Notes: a model not told the origin generated them from the sequence alone. A stretch of 33,827 nucleotides of DNA from Achromobacter pulmonis (GCF_002885955.2 NZ_POQS01000001.1:128900-162726); one strand, 5' to 3'. Counted from the first letter of the stretch, positions 9,084 through 17,958 are shown. Numbers and translations are program-made.

Positions 9084-10142
9084 ATGAAGAAAATTAGCGT
9101 TTTGTGCGTGGACGATTCGGCCCTGGTGCGCGGCTTGATGACCGAGATCATCAACAGCCAGCCGGACATGGAAGTCGTCGCGACCGCGCCGGACCCGCTG
9201 GTGGCGCGCGAGCTGATCAAGCGCCACAACCCCGACGTGCTGACCCTTGACGTGGAAATGCCGCGCATGGACGGGCTGGATTTCCTCGAAAAGCTGATGC
9301 GGCTGCGGCCCATGCCGGTGGTGATGGTGTCCTCGCTGACCGAGCGCGGCGGCGAAATCACGCTGCGCGCGCTGGAGCTTGGCGCCATCGACTTCGTCAC
9401 CAAGCCCAAGCTGGGCATCCGCGACGGGCTGCTCGAATACACCGAAATCATCGCCGACAAGATCCGCGCGGCCTCGCGCGCGCGGCTGCGCGCGCCCGCG
9501 CCGCACGCGGCCCCGGCGTCGCCGGCGCCCATGCTGCGCCGGCCGCTGGCCAGCTCGGAGAAACTGGTCATCGTCGGCGCGTCCACCGGCGGCACCGAGG
9601 CCATCCGCGAAGTCCTGCAGCCGCTGCCGCCGGACAGCCCGGCCATCCTCATCACCCAGCACATGCCCGCCGGCTTCACGCGCTCGTTCGCGCAGCGGCT
9701 GGACGCGCTCTGTGCGGTCACGGTGCGCGAGGCCGTGCACGGCGACCGGGTGCTGCCCGGCCACGTGTACCTGGCCCCCGGCGGCGAGACCCACATGCGG
9801 CTGGGGCGCAGCGGCGCCAACTACGTGATCGAACTGGAGGCCAGCGAACCCGTGAACCGCCACCGCCCGTCGGTGGACGTGCTGTTCAATTCCGCGGCGG
9901 CGGCCGCCGGCAAGAACGCCATCGGCGTCATCCTGACCGGCATGGGCAAGGACGGCGCCGCGGGCATGCTGGCCATGCGCCGCGCCGGGGCCCACACGAT
10001 CGCGCAGGACGAGGCCAGCTGCGTGGTGTTCGGCATGCCCCGCGAGGCCATCGCCATCGGCGCGGCGGAAGAAGTGGTTTCGTTGTCCGCGATGAGCGAA
10101 CGCATTCTGACTCGCCTGGGAGACCGCGGCCACCGCGTATGA
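9084..10142 (+). CDS. cheB: CheB, receptor methylesterase and response regulator
   Basis: CheB removes receptor methyl groups and deamidates glutamines when phosphorylated by CheA. The N-terminal receiver spans about 1-125 with D10, D11 and phospho-acceptor D56 ([13 protein letters not shown]). An Ala/Pro linker at about 132-155 joins it to the methylesterase domain, whose catalytic triad reads as S167 (GASTGG), H193 (TQHMPAGF) and D290 ([11 protein letters not shown]). Length is 352 residues, typical. ATG 9084 is the start because the conserved protein begins [17 protein letters not shown]; the frame is open further upstream inside cheR but without similarity. It lies 14 bp after cheR. Confidence 0.96.
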   Translation: MKKISVLCVDDSALVRGLMTEIINSQPDMEVVATAPDPLVARELIKRHNPDVLTLDVEMPRMDGLDFLEKLMRLRPMPVVMVSSLTERGGEITLRALELGAIDFVTKPKLGIRDGLLEYTEIIADKIRAASRARLRAPAPHAAPASPAPMLRRPLASSEKLVIVGASTGGTEAIREVLQPLPPDSPAILITQHMPAGFTRSFAQRLDALCAVTVREAVHGDRVLPGHVYLAPGGETHMRLGRSGANYVIELEASEPVNRHRPSVDVLFNSAAAAAGKNAIGVILTGMGKDGAAGMLAMRRAGAHTIAQDEASCVVFGMPREAIAIGAAEEVVSLSAMSERILTRLGDRGHRV

Positions 10143-10187
10143 CGCGCGCGCACGGTCGTTCCCAAGCAAACTTTTCTGGAGTAGAAG

Positions 10188-10577
10188 ATGGTAGACAAGG
10201 GCATAAAGATTCTGGTGGTGGATGATTTCCCCACCATGCGGCGGATCATCCGCAACCTGCTGAAAGAGCTGGGTTTCGAGAACGTGGACGAGGCCGAGGA
10301 CGGCGCGATCGGGCTGGAGAAGCTGCGCAACGGCGGCTTCCAGTTCGTGGTGTCGGACTGGAACATGCCCAATCTCGACGGCCTGGAAATGCTCAAGCAG
10401 ATCCGCGCCGACGCCGCGCTGGCCTCGCTGCCGGTGCTGATGGTCACGGCCGAGGCCAAGAAGGAGAACATCGTGGCGGCGGCCCAGGCCGGCGCCAACG
10501 GTTACGTGGTCAAGCCTTTCACCGCGGCGACGCTGGAAGAGAAGCTCACCAAGATCTTCGAGAAAATTGCCGGCTGA
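10188..10577 (+). CDS. cheY: CheY, motor-binding response regulator
   Basis: Phospho-CheY binds FliM and FliN at the rotor to change rotation. The 129-residue receiver reproduces E. coli landmarks at the same numbers: D12 and D13, D57 ([13 protein letters not shown]), T87 (MVTAEA), Y106 and K109 (GYVVKP). It starts at ATG 10188 after GGAG at 10174-10177, 45 bp after cheB and 8 bp before cheZ. This is the canonical CheY of the cluster; the copy at 3343-3723 differs at the Y106 position. Confidence 0.97.
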   Translation: MVDKGIKILVVDDFPTMRRIIRNLLKELGFENVDEAEDGAIGLEKLRNGGFQFVVSDWNMPNLDGLEMLKQIRADAALASLPVLMVTAEAKKENIVAAAQAGANGYVVKPFTAATLEEKLTKIFEKIAG

Positions 10578-10585
10578 GGTGCGCG

Positions 10586-11215
10586 ATGAGCACGGAAACG
10601 ATTAACCCGGGCGATTCCCCCGACCTGATCCACCGCATCGCCTCGCTGACGCGCATGCTGCGCGACAGCATGCGCGAGCTGGGCCTGGACCAGGCCATCA
10701 AGGACGCCGCCAACGCCATTCCCGACGCCCGCGACCGCCTGCGCTACGTGGCGCAGATGACCGAGCAGGCCGCCAACCGGGTGCTGAACGCGACCGAGCA
10801 GGCCGGTCCCATCCAGGACGGCCTGACGCGCTCGGCGCAGGCCCTGGACGCGCGCTGGCAGCAATGGTTCGACCAGCCGCTGGAGCTGCCGCAGGCGCGC
10901 GAGCTGGTGCAGGACACCCGCGCCTACCTCCAGGACGTGCCCAAGCAGGCGCAGCAGACGCAGTCGCACCTGATGGAAATCATCATGGCGCAGGATTTCC
11001 AGGACCTGACGGGCCAGGTGATCATGCGCATGATGGACGTGGTCGGCGCGATCGAGCGCGAGCTGCTGCAGGTGCTGCTGGACAACGTGCCGCAGGAGCG
11101 CCGCGAGGAGGCCAACAGCCTGCTCAACGGCCCGCAGATCAGCCCGCAGGGCAAGGCCGACGTGGTCACCAGCCAGGACCAGGTCGACGACCTGCTGGCC
11201 AGCCTGGGATTCTGA
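10586..11215 (+). CDS. cheZ: CheZ, CheY-P phosphatase
   Basis: CheZ accelerates dephosphorylation of CheY. The 209-residue, mostly helical protein has the active-site motif [11 protein letters not shown], with D140 and Q144 corresponding to E. coli D143 and Q147. The C-terminal peptide [12 protein letters not shown] is the CheY-binding tail, preceded by a flexible linker. It lies 8 bp after cheY and is the last gene of the chemotaxis block. Confidence 0.96.
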   Translation: MSTETINPGDSPDLIHRIASLTRMLRDSMRELGLDQAIKDAANAIPDARDRLRYVAQMTEQAANRVLNATEQAGPIQDGLTRSAQALDARWQQWFDQPLELPQARELVQDTRAYLQDVPKQAQQTQSHLMEIIMAQDFQDLTGQVIMRMMDVVGAIERELLQVLLDNVPQERREEANSLLNGPQISPQGKADVVTSQDQVDDLLASLGF

Positions 11216-11238
11216 TGCCTGCAAGGGGGAGGGGCGGC

Positions 11239-11258
11239 CCGGTGCGCGGCGCATCCGG
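11239..11258 (+). terminator. GC-rich hairpin after cheZ
   Basis: CCGGTGCG at 11239-11246 pairs with CGCATCCGG at 11250-11258 (one bulged T, 3-base loop). No T-tract follows, so termination of the chemotaxis operon here is only plausible. Confidence 0.25.
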
Positions 11259-11313
11259 GAATAGCGCCGCTTTCCCCCCGTTTCTTGGCTGATCGCTAAA
11301 GCCCCGGGCCTCC

Positions 11314-11358
11314 TAGAATCTCCGCGGGCCGCTCGCAATCCCCGAATCCGCGAGCGGC
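11314..11358 (+). promoter_or_regulatory. Candidate -10 box and perfect inverted repeat in the flhB leader
   Basis: TAGAAT at 11314-11319 resembles a -10 hexamer without a good -35, as expected for an activator-dependent promoter. Just downstream, GCCGCTCGC (11328-11336) and GCGAGCGGC (11350-11358) form a perfect 9-bp inverted repeat with a 13-base spacer. The repeat ends 16 bases before the flhB ATG and covers the region just upstream of its ribosome site. It is not followed by T residues, so it does not look like a terminator. Confidence 0.35.
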
Positions 11359-11374
11359 GACGACACCGCAGAGC

Positions 11375-12529
11375 ATGGCCGAAGAAAGCGACCTCGAAAA
11401 AACCGAAGCCGCCTCTCCCAGGCGCCTGGAAAAGGCGCGCGAGGAGGGGCAGATTGCGCGTTCCCGCGAGCTGGGCACGTTCATGATGCTGGCTGCGGGC
11501 GTGGGCGCGATCTGGGCCGGAAGCGGGGCGCTGTACCGGTCGCTGACCGGCGTGCTGCGTAACGGTCTGGGATTCGACCGGCGCGTGGTCTCGGACCCGG
11601 GCGCCATGGTGCAGGGGGCGGTCGACGGCTTCGGCCAGATCCTGCTGGTGCTCTTGCCGATCTTCGGGCTGCTGGCGGTGGTCGCGGTGCTGTCGAGCGT
11701 GCTGCTGGGCGGCATCGTCATCTCGGGCAAGCCGCTGCAATTCAATTTTTCCAAGCTCAGCCCGCTGTCGGGCTTCAAGCGCATGTTCTCCTCGCAGACC
11801 GTGGTGGAGCTCATCAAGGCGCTGGCCAAGGCCGGCCTGGTTGGCGGGGTCGCGGTATGGGTGATCTGGCGCTACCACGACGACATGCTGAGCCTGATGC
11901 ACGTGGCGCCGTCGGCGGCGCTGACCCGCGCGCTGACGCTGGTGGCCATGTGCTGCGCCTTCATCGTGGCCTCGCTGCTGGTCATCGTGCTGCTGGACGT
12001 GCCCTGGCAGATCTGGAGCCACCTGAAAAAGCTGCGCATGTCCAAGGAGGACGTGCGCCAGGAACACAAGGAAAGCGAGGGCGACCCCCACGTCAAGGCC
12101 CGCATCCGCCAGCAGCAGCGCCAGGCGGCGCGCCGGCGCATGATGGCCGAGGTGCCCAAGGCCGACGTGGTGGTCACCAACCCCACCCATTACGCCGTCG
12201 CGCTGCGCTACGAAGAAGGCAAGAACGGCGCGCCCCGCGTGCTGGCCAAGGGCACCGGCCTGATCGCCGCCAAGATCCGGGAACTGGCGGCCGAGCACCG
12301 CATCCCCACTCTGGAGGCCCCGCCGCTGGCGCGCGCCCTGCATCAACACGTCGAGCTGGGACAGGAAATCCCGGCCGAGCTATATACCGCGGTGGCAGAA
12401 GTGCTGGCGTGGGTTTTCCAGCTGCGTTCCTGGCGCTCCGGATGGGGAGCCGAACCGGTCGCCCCGACCCGGCTGGCCGTGCCCGCCGAGCTGGACCCGC
12501 TGTCCGACACCGCAGCACAAGGAGCTTGA
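11375..12529 (+). CDS. flhB: FlhB, flagellar type III export gate and substrate-specificity switch
   Basis: FlhB is an inner-membrane export-gate component that switches export from rod/hook to filament substrates after cleaving itself. The N-terminus ESDLEKTEAASPRRLEKARE is characteristic. Four hydrophobic segments lie at about 33-55, 88-115, 150-166 and 185-210. The cytoplasmic domain carries the autocleavage motif N269-P270-T271-H272 (VVTNPTHYAVALRY), intact here. The C-terminal tail beyond about 355 is variable and Pro/Ala-rich. Length is 384 residues. ATG 11375 has only a weak ribosome site (GCAGAG). flhA begins 3 bp after the stop. Confidence 0.96.
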   Translation: MAEESDLEKTEAASPRRLEKAREEGQIARSRELGTFMMLAAGVGAIWAGSGALYRSLTGVLRNGLGFDRRVVSDPGAMVQGAVDGFGQILLVLLPIFGLLAVVAVLSSVLLGGIVISGKPLQFNFSKLSPLSGFKRMFSSQTVVELIKALAKAGLVGGVAVWVIWRYHDDMLSLMHVAPSAALTRALTLVAMCCAFIVASLLVIVLLDVPWQIWSHLKKLRMSKEDVRQEHKESEGDPHVKARIRQQQRQAARRRMMAEVPKADVVVTNPTHYAVALRYEEGKNGAPRVLAKGTGLIAAKIRELAAEHRIPTLEAPPLARALHQHVELGQEIPAELYTAVAEVLAWVFQLRSWRSGWGAEPVAPTRLAVPAELDPLSDTAAQGA

Positions 12530-12532
12530 GGA

Positions 12533-14653
12533 ATGAGCGCTTTGCTCACCATGTTGAAAAGTAACGGAGCCGTGCATGCGCGGCTGCTGGCCGGCCCCAT
12601 CCTGATCGTGATGGTGCTGGGCATGATGGTGCTGCCGCTGCCCACCTTCCTGCTGGACCTGCTGTTCACCTTCAACATCGCCTTGTCCGTGATGATCCTG
12701 CTGGTGGCCATGTTCACGCGCAAGCCGCTGGACTTCGCCGCGTTCCCGGCCGTGCTGCTGTTCGCCACGCTGCTGCGCCTGTCGCTGAACGTGGCCTCCA
12801 CCCGCGTGGTGCTGCTCAACGGCCACACCGGCCCGGACGCGGCCGGCAAGGTGATCGAGGCCTTCGGCCACTTCCTGGTGGGCGGCAACTTCGCCGTGGG
12901 CATCATCGTTTTCGTGATCCTGACCATCATCAACTTCATCGTCATCACCAAGGGCGCGGGGCGTATCGCCGAAGTGGGAGCGCGCTTCACCCTGGACGCC
13001 ATGCCCGGCAAGCAGATGGCCATCGACGCCGACCTGAACGCCGGCCTGATCGGCGAGGACGAGGCGCGCAAGCGCCGCGCGGAGGTGGCCCAGGAGTCGG
13101 ACTTCTTCGGCTCGATGGACGGCGCCAGCAAGTTCGTGCGCGGCGACGCCATCGCCGGCCTGCTCATCATGGCGATCAACGTCATCGGCGGCCTGGTCGT
13201 GGGCGTGGCGCAGCACGACATGTCGATGGGCGAATCGGCGCGCGTCTATACGTTGCTGACCATCGGCGACGGCCTGGTGGCGCAGATCCCGGCGCTGGTG
13301 ATTTCCACCGCGGCCGGCGTGGTGGTGTCGCGGGTCTCGACCGACCAGGACATCGGCCAGCAGATGATCAGCCAGCTGTTCTCCAACCCCAGCGTGCTGT
13401 TCCTGACGGCCGGCATCATCGGCATCATGGGGCTGATCCCCAACATGCCGCACGTGGCCTTCCTGACCCTGGCCGGTGCGCTGGCCTGGGGCGGCTGGAT
13501 GCTGCACAAGCGCAAGACCGCCGCCGCGGCCGCCGCCGCCGAGGTTCCCCCGCAGGCCATCACCCAGGCCCAGGCCGCCGCGGCCGAGGCCAGCTGGGAC
13601 GACGTCTCCATGGTGGACCAGCTCGGGCTGGAGGTCGGCTACCGCCTGATCCCGCTGGTGGACCACGCCCAGAACGGCGAACTGCTGCACCGCATCCGCA
13701 GTCTGCGCAAGAAATTCGCGCAGGACGTGGGCTTTCTGCCGCCGGTGGTGCACATCCGCGACAACCTCGAACTCAAGCCCAACGACTACCGCATCCTGCT
13801 CTCGGGCGTGGAAGTGGGCCACGGCGTGGCCATGCCGGGCCAGTGGCTGGCCATCGACCCGGGCGGCGTGACCATGCAGATCAAGGGCACCCCGACCACC
13901 GATCCGGCCTTCGGCCTGCCGGCGCTGTGGATCGACGGCAGCCTGCGCGACCAGGCCCAGGTGGCCGGCTACACCGTGGTCGACGCCGGCACCGTGGTCG
14001 CCACCCACCTGAACCACCTGATGCACCGCCACGGCTCCAACCTGCTGGGCCGCCAGGAAGTGCAGCAGCTGCTCGACCGCATCGGCCGCGACGCGCCCAA
14101 GCTGGTCGAGGACCTGGTGCCCAAGACCCTGTCGCTCACCGTGCTGCAGAAGGTCCTGCAGGGCCTGCTGGCCGAAGAAGTGCCGATCCGCGACATGCGC
14201 ACCATCATCGACACCCTGTCCGAGCACGGCCCGCGCCTGGCGGCGCAGGCCGCCGGCGCCGGCAGCCAGCCCGACATCAACGAACTCATCGCGCTCACGC
14301 GCCGGTCGCTGGGCCGCGCCATCACGCAGCAGTGGTTCCCGGGAGAGGGCGAACTGCGGGTCATCGGCCTGGACGTCAAGCTCGAACGCGTGCTGTCGCA
14401 GGCCATGACGACCAGCGGCGGCCTGGAGCCGGGCCTGGCCGACACGCTGCTGCGCGAAACGCAGGCCGCCGTCGAGCGCCAGGAATCGCAGGGCAACGCG
14501 CCGGTGCTGCTGGTGTCGCCCGTGCTGCGCGCGCCGCTGTCGCGCTTCCTGCGCCATCATCTGCCGCAGCTGGGCGTGCTGTCGAACACTGAAATACCCG
14601 ATGAGCGCATGGTCCGCGTGACCGCGCTGATCGGCGGAGGTAATGGGGCATGA
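12533..14653 (+). CDS. flhA: FlhA, flagellar type III export gate
   Basis: FlhA is the major export-gate protein, with about eight membrane helices in the first 310 residues and a large cytoplasmic domain that docks chaperone-substrate complexes. The FHIPEP-family hallmarks are FPAVLLFATLLRLSLNVAST, GRIAEVGARFTLDAMPGKQM and VRGDAIAGLLI. D205 in the last corresponds to the conserved aspartate (D208 in Salmonella) linked to proton use. An Ala-rich linker at about 325-350 joins the cytoplasmic domain. Length is 706 residues. The AAGGAG at 12519-12524 gives a strong ribosome site 8 bases before ATG. The stop overlaps flhF (ATGA), indicating translational coupling. No IS or frameshift interrupts it. 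Confidence 0.97.
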   Translation: MSALLTMLKSNGAVHARLLAGPILIVMVLGMMVLPLPTFLLDLLFTFNIALSVMILLVAMFTRKPLDFAAFPAVLLFATLLRLSLNVASTRVVLLNGHTGPDAAGKVIEAFGHFLVGGNFAVGIIVFVILTIINFIVITKGAGRIAEVGARFTLDAMPGKQMAIDADLNAGLIGEDEARKRRAEVAQESDFFGSMDGASKFVRGDAIAGLLIMAINVIGGLVVGVAQHDMSMGESARVYTLLTIGDGLVAQIPALVISTAAGVVVSRVSTDQDIGQQMISQLFSNPSVLFLTAGIIGIMGLIPNMPHVAFLTLAGALAWGGWMLHKRKTAAAAAAAEVPPQAITQAQAAAAEASWDDVSMVDQLGLEVGYRLIPLVDHAQNGELLHRIRSLRKKFAQDVGFLPPVVHIRDNLELKPNDYRILLSGVEVGHGVAMPGQWLAIDPGGVTMQIKGTPTTDPAFGLPALWIDGSLRDQAQVAGYTVVDAGTVVATHLNHLMHRHGSNLLGRQEVQQLLDRIGRDAPKLVEDLVPKTLSLTVLQKVLQGLLAEEVPIRDMRTIIDTLSEHGPRLAAQAAGAGSQPDINELIALTRRSLGRAITQQWFPGEGELRVIGLDVKLERVLSQAMTTSGGLEPGLADTLLRETQAAVERQESQGNAPVLLVSPVLRAPLSRFLRHHLPQLGVLSNTEIPDERMVRVTALIGGGNGA

Positions 14654-17160
14654 AGATAAGCCGTTTCTTTGGGATCAACAGCCGCGAAGTGATGCGCCAG
14701 GCGCGTCAGGCCCTGGGCCCGGACGCGCTGATCGTGTCGAACCGCAGCGTGGAAGGCGGCGTCGAGGTGCTGGCGACGGTGGACGAGGCCCATGACGAGA
14801 CGCCGGCGCACACCGCCCCGGCGGCGGCTCCGGCGCCCGCGCCGGCGCGCTCCATCGCCGCCTACCGCTCGGCGTACGAGGCGCCGGCCCAGCCGCAGGC
14901 CATGCCCGATCCCATTCCCAGTCCCATCCCTGCGCCCAGCCCGGCAGCCAGCGCGATTCCCACGCCCATGCCCACGCCCGCGCCGTCGATGGCGCGCATG
15001 CCCGACGCCCCGCTGCGCCAGCCTCCGGCCATGCCGCAACCGGCCTTGTCCGGCGACGCCGCGGCCGGCCTGCAGGACGCCATCAGCGCCTTGCGCGGCG
15101 TGCTGGAAAGCCGCATGGACGGCCTGATCTGGGGTTCGCGCCAGGGGCCGGGCCGCGAGCCCGCCGCCGCGGCGCTGTTCCGCAGCCTGCTGGACGCCGG
15201 CTTCAGCACCAAGCTGGTACGCACGCTGGTCGAGCGCCTGCCCGAGGGCATGACGCCGCAGTCCGCGCTGGACTGGGCGCGCAACGAACTGGTCACGCAC
15301 CTGCCGGTGCTGCGCTCGGAAGACGAATTCCTGGGCGGCGGGGTCTATGCCCTGGTCGGCCCCACCGGCGTGGGCAAGACCACCACGCTGGCCAAACTGG
15401 CCGCGCGCTGCGTGGCGCGCGAGGGCCGCGACCAGGTGGCGATGCTGACCACCGACAATTTCCGGATCGGCGCGCTGGAGCAGTTGCAGATCTACGGCCG
15501 CCTGATGGGCGTGCCGGCCCATTCGGTGCGCGACGCGGGCGAGCTGCGCCGCATCCTGGGCGAGCTGGGCAGCCGCAAGATCGTGCTGATCGACACCACC
15601 GGCATCAGCCAGCGCGACCGCCAGGTGGCCGAGCAGGCGGCGATGCTGTGCAACGCCGGCAAGCCAGTGCGCCGGCTGCTGGTGCTCAACGCCGCCAGCC
15701 AGGGCGATACGCTGGACGAGGTCGCGCACGCCTATCGCAACGGCGTGGGCGAGGACGTGGCCGGCTGCATCATCACCAAGCTGGACGAGGCCACCCGCCT
15801 GGGCGCGGCGCTGGACACGGCCATCCGCCACCGCCTGCCGATCCATTACGTCTCGGTCGGGCAGAAGGTGCCCGAGCACATGGAGCTGGCCCGCGCCGAC
15901 GCGCTGGTGGACCGGACGTTCTCCATGGTCGAGCGGGCGCGCGCGCTGTACACGCCCAGCGAAGCCGACCTGGCCTCGCTAGTGCCGGCCGCGCGCGAGG
16001 CCGAAAGCGCCGACCCGGCGCGCCGCCGCCAACTGCTGGCCTCGGCCATCCTGCGCCCGCAGGGCGCGGCGGCCTCGGTCGACGCCGCGCAGAACCTGGA
16101 CGACACCATCGCCTGGCTGGAGAACGACGCGGCCTGCGTGCAGGCGCGCGCCGCCTGGCGCGAGTACGTGGGCGACGGCGCCACGCTGGCGGCGCTGGGC
16201 GACGAGCCGGCGGCCATGGTGCGCCGCGAATTTTCGGCCGTCTGCGGCCGCCACCTGCTGGCCGTGCACGGCAAGGCCGCCATGCAGGGCGAAGGCCTGC
16301 CCGGCGGCGCGCTGCTGGGCACGCTGCTCATGAGCGACCGCGGCGCGGCGCTGGCCGCGCCCGCGCAGCAGCTGGCGCTGGCGCACGGCACGCTGGCCTC
16401 GTTCGCGCCGGCGCAGCCGGCCCAGGCCGACGCGGCCGTGGCGCTGCAGGCGCGGGTGGAATGGCTGGGCGGCAAGCTGGAGCGCCTGCCGGTGGTGCAT
16501 ATGCTGGAGTCCGGCACGGCGGCCCTTTGGCCGGCGTTGAGCGGGCAGGGCGTGTCGTGGGTGGCGCGCTGCGCCGGCGGCCAGCGCGTGATCCAGGACG
16601 ACTGCCCCACCAATCTGAACGCCGTGGGCAAAAGCCTGGGCTATCTGCCCGTGGGCCAGCCCGGCGACATGCCGGGCCTGTACGCCGCGTCCGGAAACGG
16701 ACGCGTGCCGCTGGCGCTGTGGGCCTCGGGCACGGAAGTCGCGCTGCCCGGCCGCGGCGAGCGCGCGCCGCTGCGGCTGGTCTGCGCCCGCCTGATCGAC
16801 ACGGTCAGCGGCGAGGTGGCCGGGCAACTGTTCGGCATGACCAACCTGCCGGCCTCCCAGGCCGACGCCGCCACGGTGGCGCGCTGGCTGGTGCTGCAGA
16901 ATGAAGCCCGCGCCGCGTTCCGCTTCATGCCCGCCGCATGGCAGGCGCTGCCCGCCGTCGACGGCCCGCACGCGCTGGCGCGCCAGGCCCTGATGGCCGG
17001 CCAGCTGGCCGCCGCGTCCTGGCAGCTGGCGCATTCCCCGGCCGCCGTCATGGTGCAACAGCCCCTGTCGGGCATCATGGGCACCGAGCGCAAGCTACCC
17101 GCCCGCCTGCTGCCGGTGGCGCTGCTGAAGATGTACGCGCTGCTGGAGATGACGGCGTAA
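14650..17160 (+). CDS. flhF: FlhF, SRP-like flagellar GTPase with a long C-terminal extension
   Basis: FlhF is an SRP-family GTPase that influences flagellar placement and number. The N-terminal B domain begins MKISRFFGINSREVMRQARQ. A Pro/Ala/Met-rich linker spans about 50-135, followed by the NG GTPase: P-loop G237PTGVGKTT, TTDNFRIGALEQLQIY, DTTG at 315-318 and TKLDE at 376-380, ending near residue 437 after PEHMELARADALVDRTF. About 400 further residues follow with no domain I recognise; FlhF proteins elsewhere are usually about 370-480 residues in total. The start overlaps the flhA stop by 4 bp. flhG and fliA, which follow flhF in many bacteria, are absent; a terminator follows instead. Confidence 0.93.
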   Translation: MKISRFFGINSREVMRQARQALGPDALIVSNRSVEGGVEVLATVDEAHDETPAHTAPAAAPAPAPARSIAAYRSAYEAPAQPQAMPDPIPSPIPAPSPAASAIPTPMPTPAPSMARMPDAPLRQPPAMPQPALSGDAAAGLQDAISALRGVLESRMDGLIWGSRQGPGREPAAAALFRSLLDAGFSTKLVRTLVERLPEGMTPQSALDWARNELVTHLPVLRSEDEFLGGGVYALVGPTGVGKTTTLAKLAARCVAREGRDQVAMLTTDNFRIGALEQLQIYGRLMGVPAHSVRDAGELRRILGELGSRKIVLIDTTGISQRDRQVAEQAAMLCNAGKPVRRLLVLNAASQGDTLDEVAHAYRNGVGEDVAGCIITKLDEATRLGAALDTAIRHRLPIHYVSVGQKVPEHMELARADALVDRTFSMVERARALYTPSEADLASLVPAAREAESADPARRRQLLASAILRPQGAAASVDAAQNLDDTIAWLENDAACVQARAAWREYVGDGATLAALGDEPAAMVRREFSAVCGRHLLAVHGKAAMQGEGLPGGALLGTLLMSDRGAALAAPAQQLALAHGTLASFAPAQPAQADAAVALQARVEWLGGKLERLPVVHMLESGTAALWPALSGQGVSWVARCAGGQRVIQDDCPTNLNAVGKSLGYLPVGQPGDMPGLYAASGNGRVPLALWASGTEVALPGRGERAPLRLVCARLIDTVSGEVAGQLFGMTNLPASQADAATVARWLVLQNEARAAFRFMPAAWQALPAVDGPHALARQALMAGQLAAASWQLAHSPAAVMVQQPLSGIMGTERKLPARLLPVALLKMYALLEMTA

Positions 17161-17263
17161 TGGCGGGGGAATGATGGCGCGATGACGGCGCAATGGCGTA
17201 GGATGGGTGCAGCGCGAGAATGATTCACGTAAGAAAGAGGCGTGCAGCGCGCGTAACCCATCG

Positions 17264-17285
17264 GCCGGCGAAAGCCGGCTTTTTT
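17264..17285 (+). terminator. Intrinsic terminator of the flhB-flhA-flhF operon
   Basis: GCCGGC-GAAA-GCCGGC at 17264-17279 is followed directly by six T residues (17280-17285), a textbook rho-independent terminator about 100 bp after the flhF stop. Confidence 0.85.
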
Positions 17286-17312
17286 CTGGGCAAAAATATT
17301 CTTGGCGCTACG

Positions 17313-17334
17313 AAAAGCGGCGGCTTTCGCCGCC
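17313..17334 (-). terminator. Intrinsic terminator for the leftward flgA/flgM/flgN transcript
   Basis: On the minus strand GGCGGC-GAAA-GCCGCC (17334-17319) is followed by GCTTTTCG, a short T-run. It lies about 107 bp after the flgN stop and faces the flhF terminator, so convergent transcripts end back to back. Confidence 0.65.
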
Positions 17335-17440
17335 TGATGGGTTACGCGCGCTCGACACTTGAGTTCTTGTGTAGAGCATTCTCGCGCTGCACCCATCCTA
17401 CGGATTCAAAGAATCCCGCAGACCCGCGATCCACGAATCC

Positions 17441-17923
17441 TTAACCCGCCACAATAGGCTTGCGGCCCGGGGCGCTGCGGGCGCCGCGGCCGCGGGCGTC
17501 GTAGGTGGCGGGAGCGCCGGCGGCGCCGAGGTTGCGCAGGGCGTCCAGCGATTGCTGGGTGTAGCGCAGGTGCACGTCGATCAGGGCGCCGTTGCGCAGA
17601 TTGATTTCATTGGCGCTGGCCGATTTTGCCAGCAGGGCCTGCCAGACTTCCGCCAGTTGCGGGTGCAGCACGGCTGCCTGTTCGGTGCCGGCGTGGCCGG
17701 CGGGCAGGCCGATTTCGGCCAGCAGGCCGTCGCGCGTCTGGCTGAGGTCCACGAGCTTGCGCGCCACGCTGCTCTTGCGTTCGGTGATCTCCTGCAGCCC
17801 GCCGATATTGGCCGGGCCCACCAGCACCTCGGTCTCTTCTTCCAGGATGGCGGAGAACTCGGTGATCAGGGCGTCTTCCTGCCGCATGCAGGATTGCAGG
17901 GAGTCGACGGTGTGCGCGGTCAT
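17441..17923 (-). CDS. flgN: FlgN, export chaperone for hook-associated proteins
   Basis: FlgN is a cytoplasmic chaperone that delivers FlgK and FlgL to the export gate. The 160-residue product is mostly helical with amphipathic segments (QEDALITEFSAILEEETEVL; EITERKSSVARKLVDLSQTR) and NEINLRNGALIDVHLRYTQQ near the C-terminus, the pattern of FlgN-family proteins. The C-terminal 25 residues are Gly/Arg/Ala-rich and probably unstructured. It lies 35 bp downstream of flgM on the same strand and is probably co-transcribed with it. The family is weakly conserved, so the call rests on sequence pattern plus position. Confidence 0.9.
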   Translation of the reverse strand: MTAHTVDSLQSCMRQEDALITEFSAILEEETEVLVGPANIGGLQEITERKSSVARKLVDLSQTRDGLLAEIGLPAGHAGTEQAAVLHPQLAEVWQALLAKSASANEINLRNGALIDVHLRYTQQSLDALRNLGAAGAPATYDARGRGARSAPGRKPIVAG

Positions 17924-17958
17924 GCTGGGACTCGGGTAGGGAAGGGTTGCGGGGCGGC

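Larger units (their letters stand above)
17197..17402. repeat. Nested palindromic element with 26-bp terminal inverted repeats
   Basis: A perfect 26-bp inverted repeat (17197-17222 and 17377-17402) encloses a second perfect 17-bp inverted repeat (17246-17262 and 17336-17352). That in turn encloses two separate GAAA-type hairpins (17264-17279 and 17319-17334). The outer arm core GATGGGTGCAGCGCG also pairs with the neighbouring inner arm GCGCGTAACCCATC, so each half can fold on its own. The motif GTGCAGCGCG is directly repeated at 17207-17216 and 17242-17251. It resembles a MITE-like or dispersed intergenic repeat; no clear target duplication flanks it. Confidence 0.8.

Noticed and set aside
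12533..14653. Possible disruption of flhA, as I recall for non-motile Bordetella
   Set aside because: The frame is continuous, full length and contains all family blocks.
17220..17444. Small plus-strand open frame inside the palindromic element
   Set aside because: It spans terminators and inverted repeats, has no plausible ribosome site and its composition follows the repeat.
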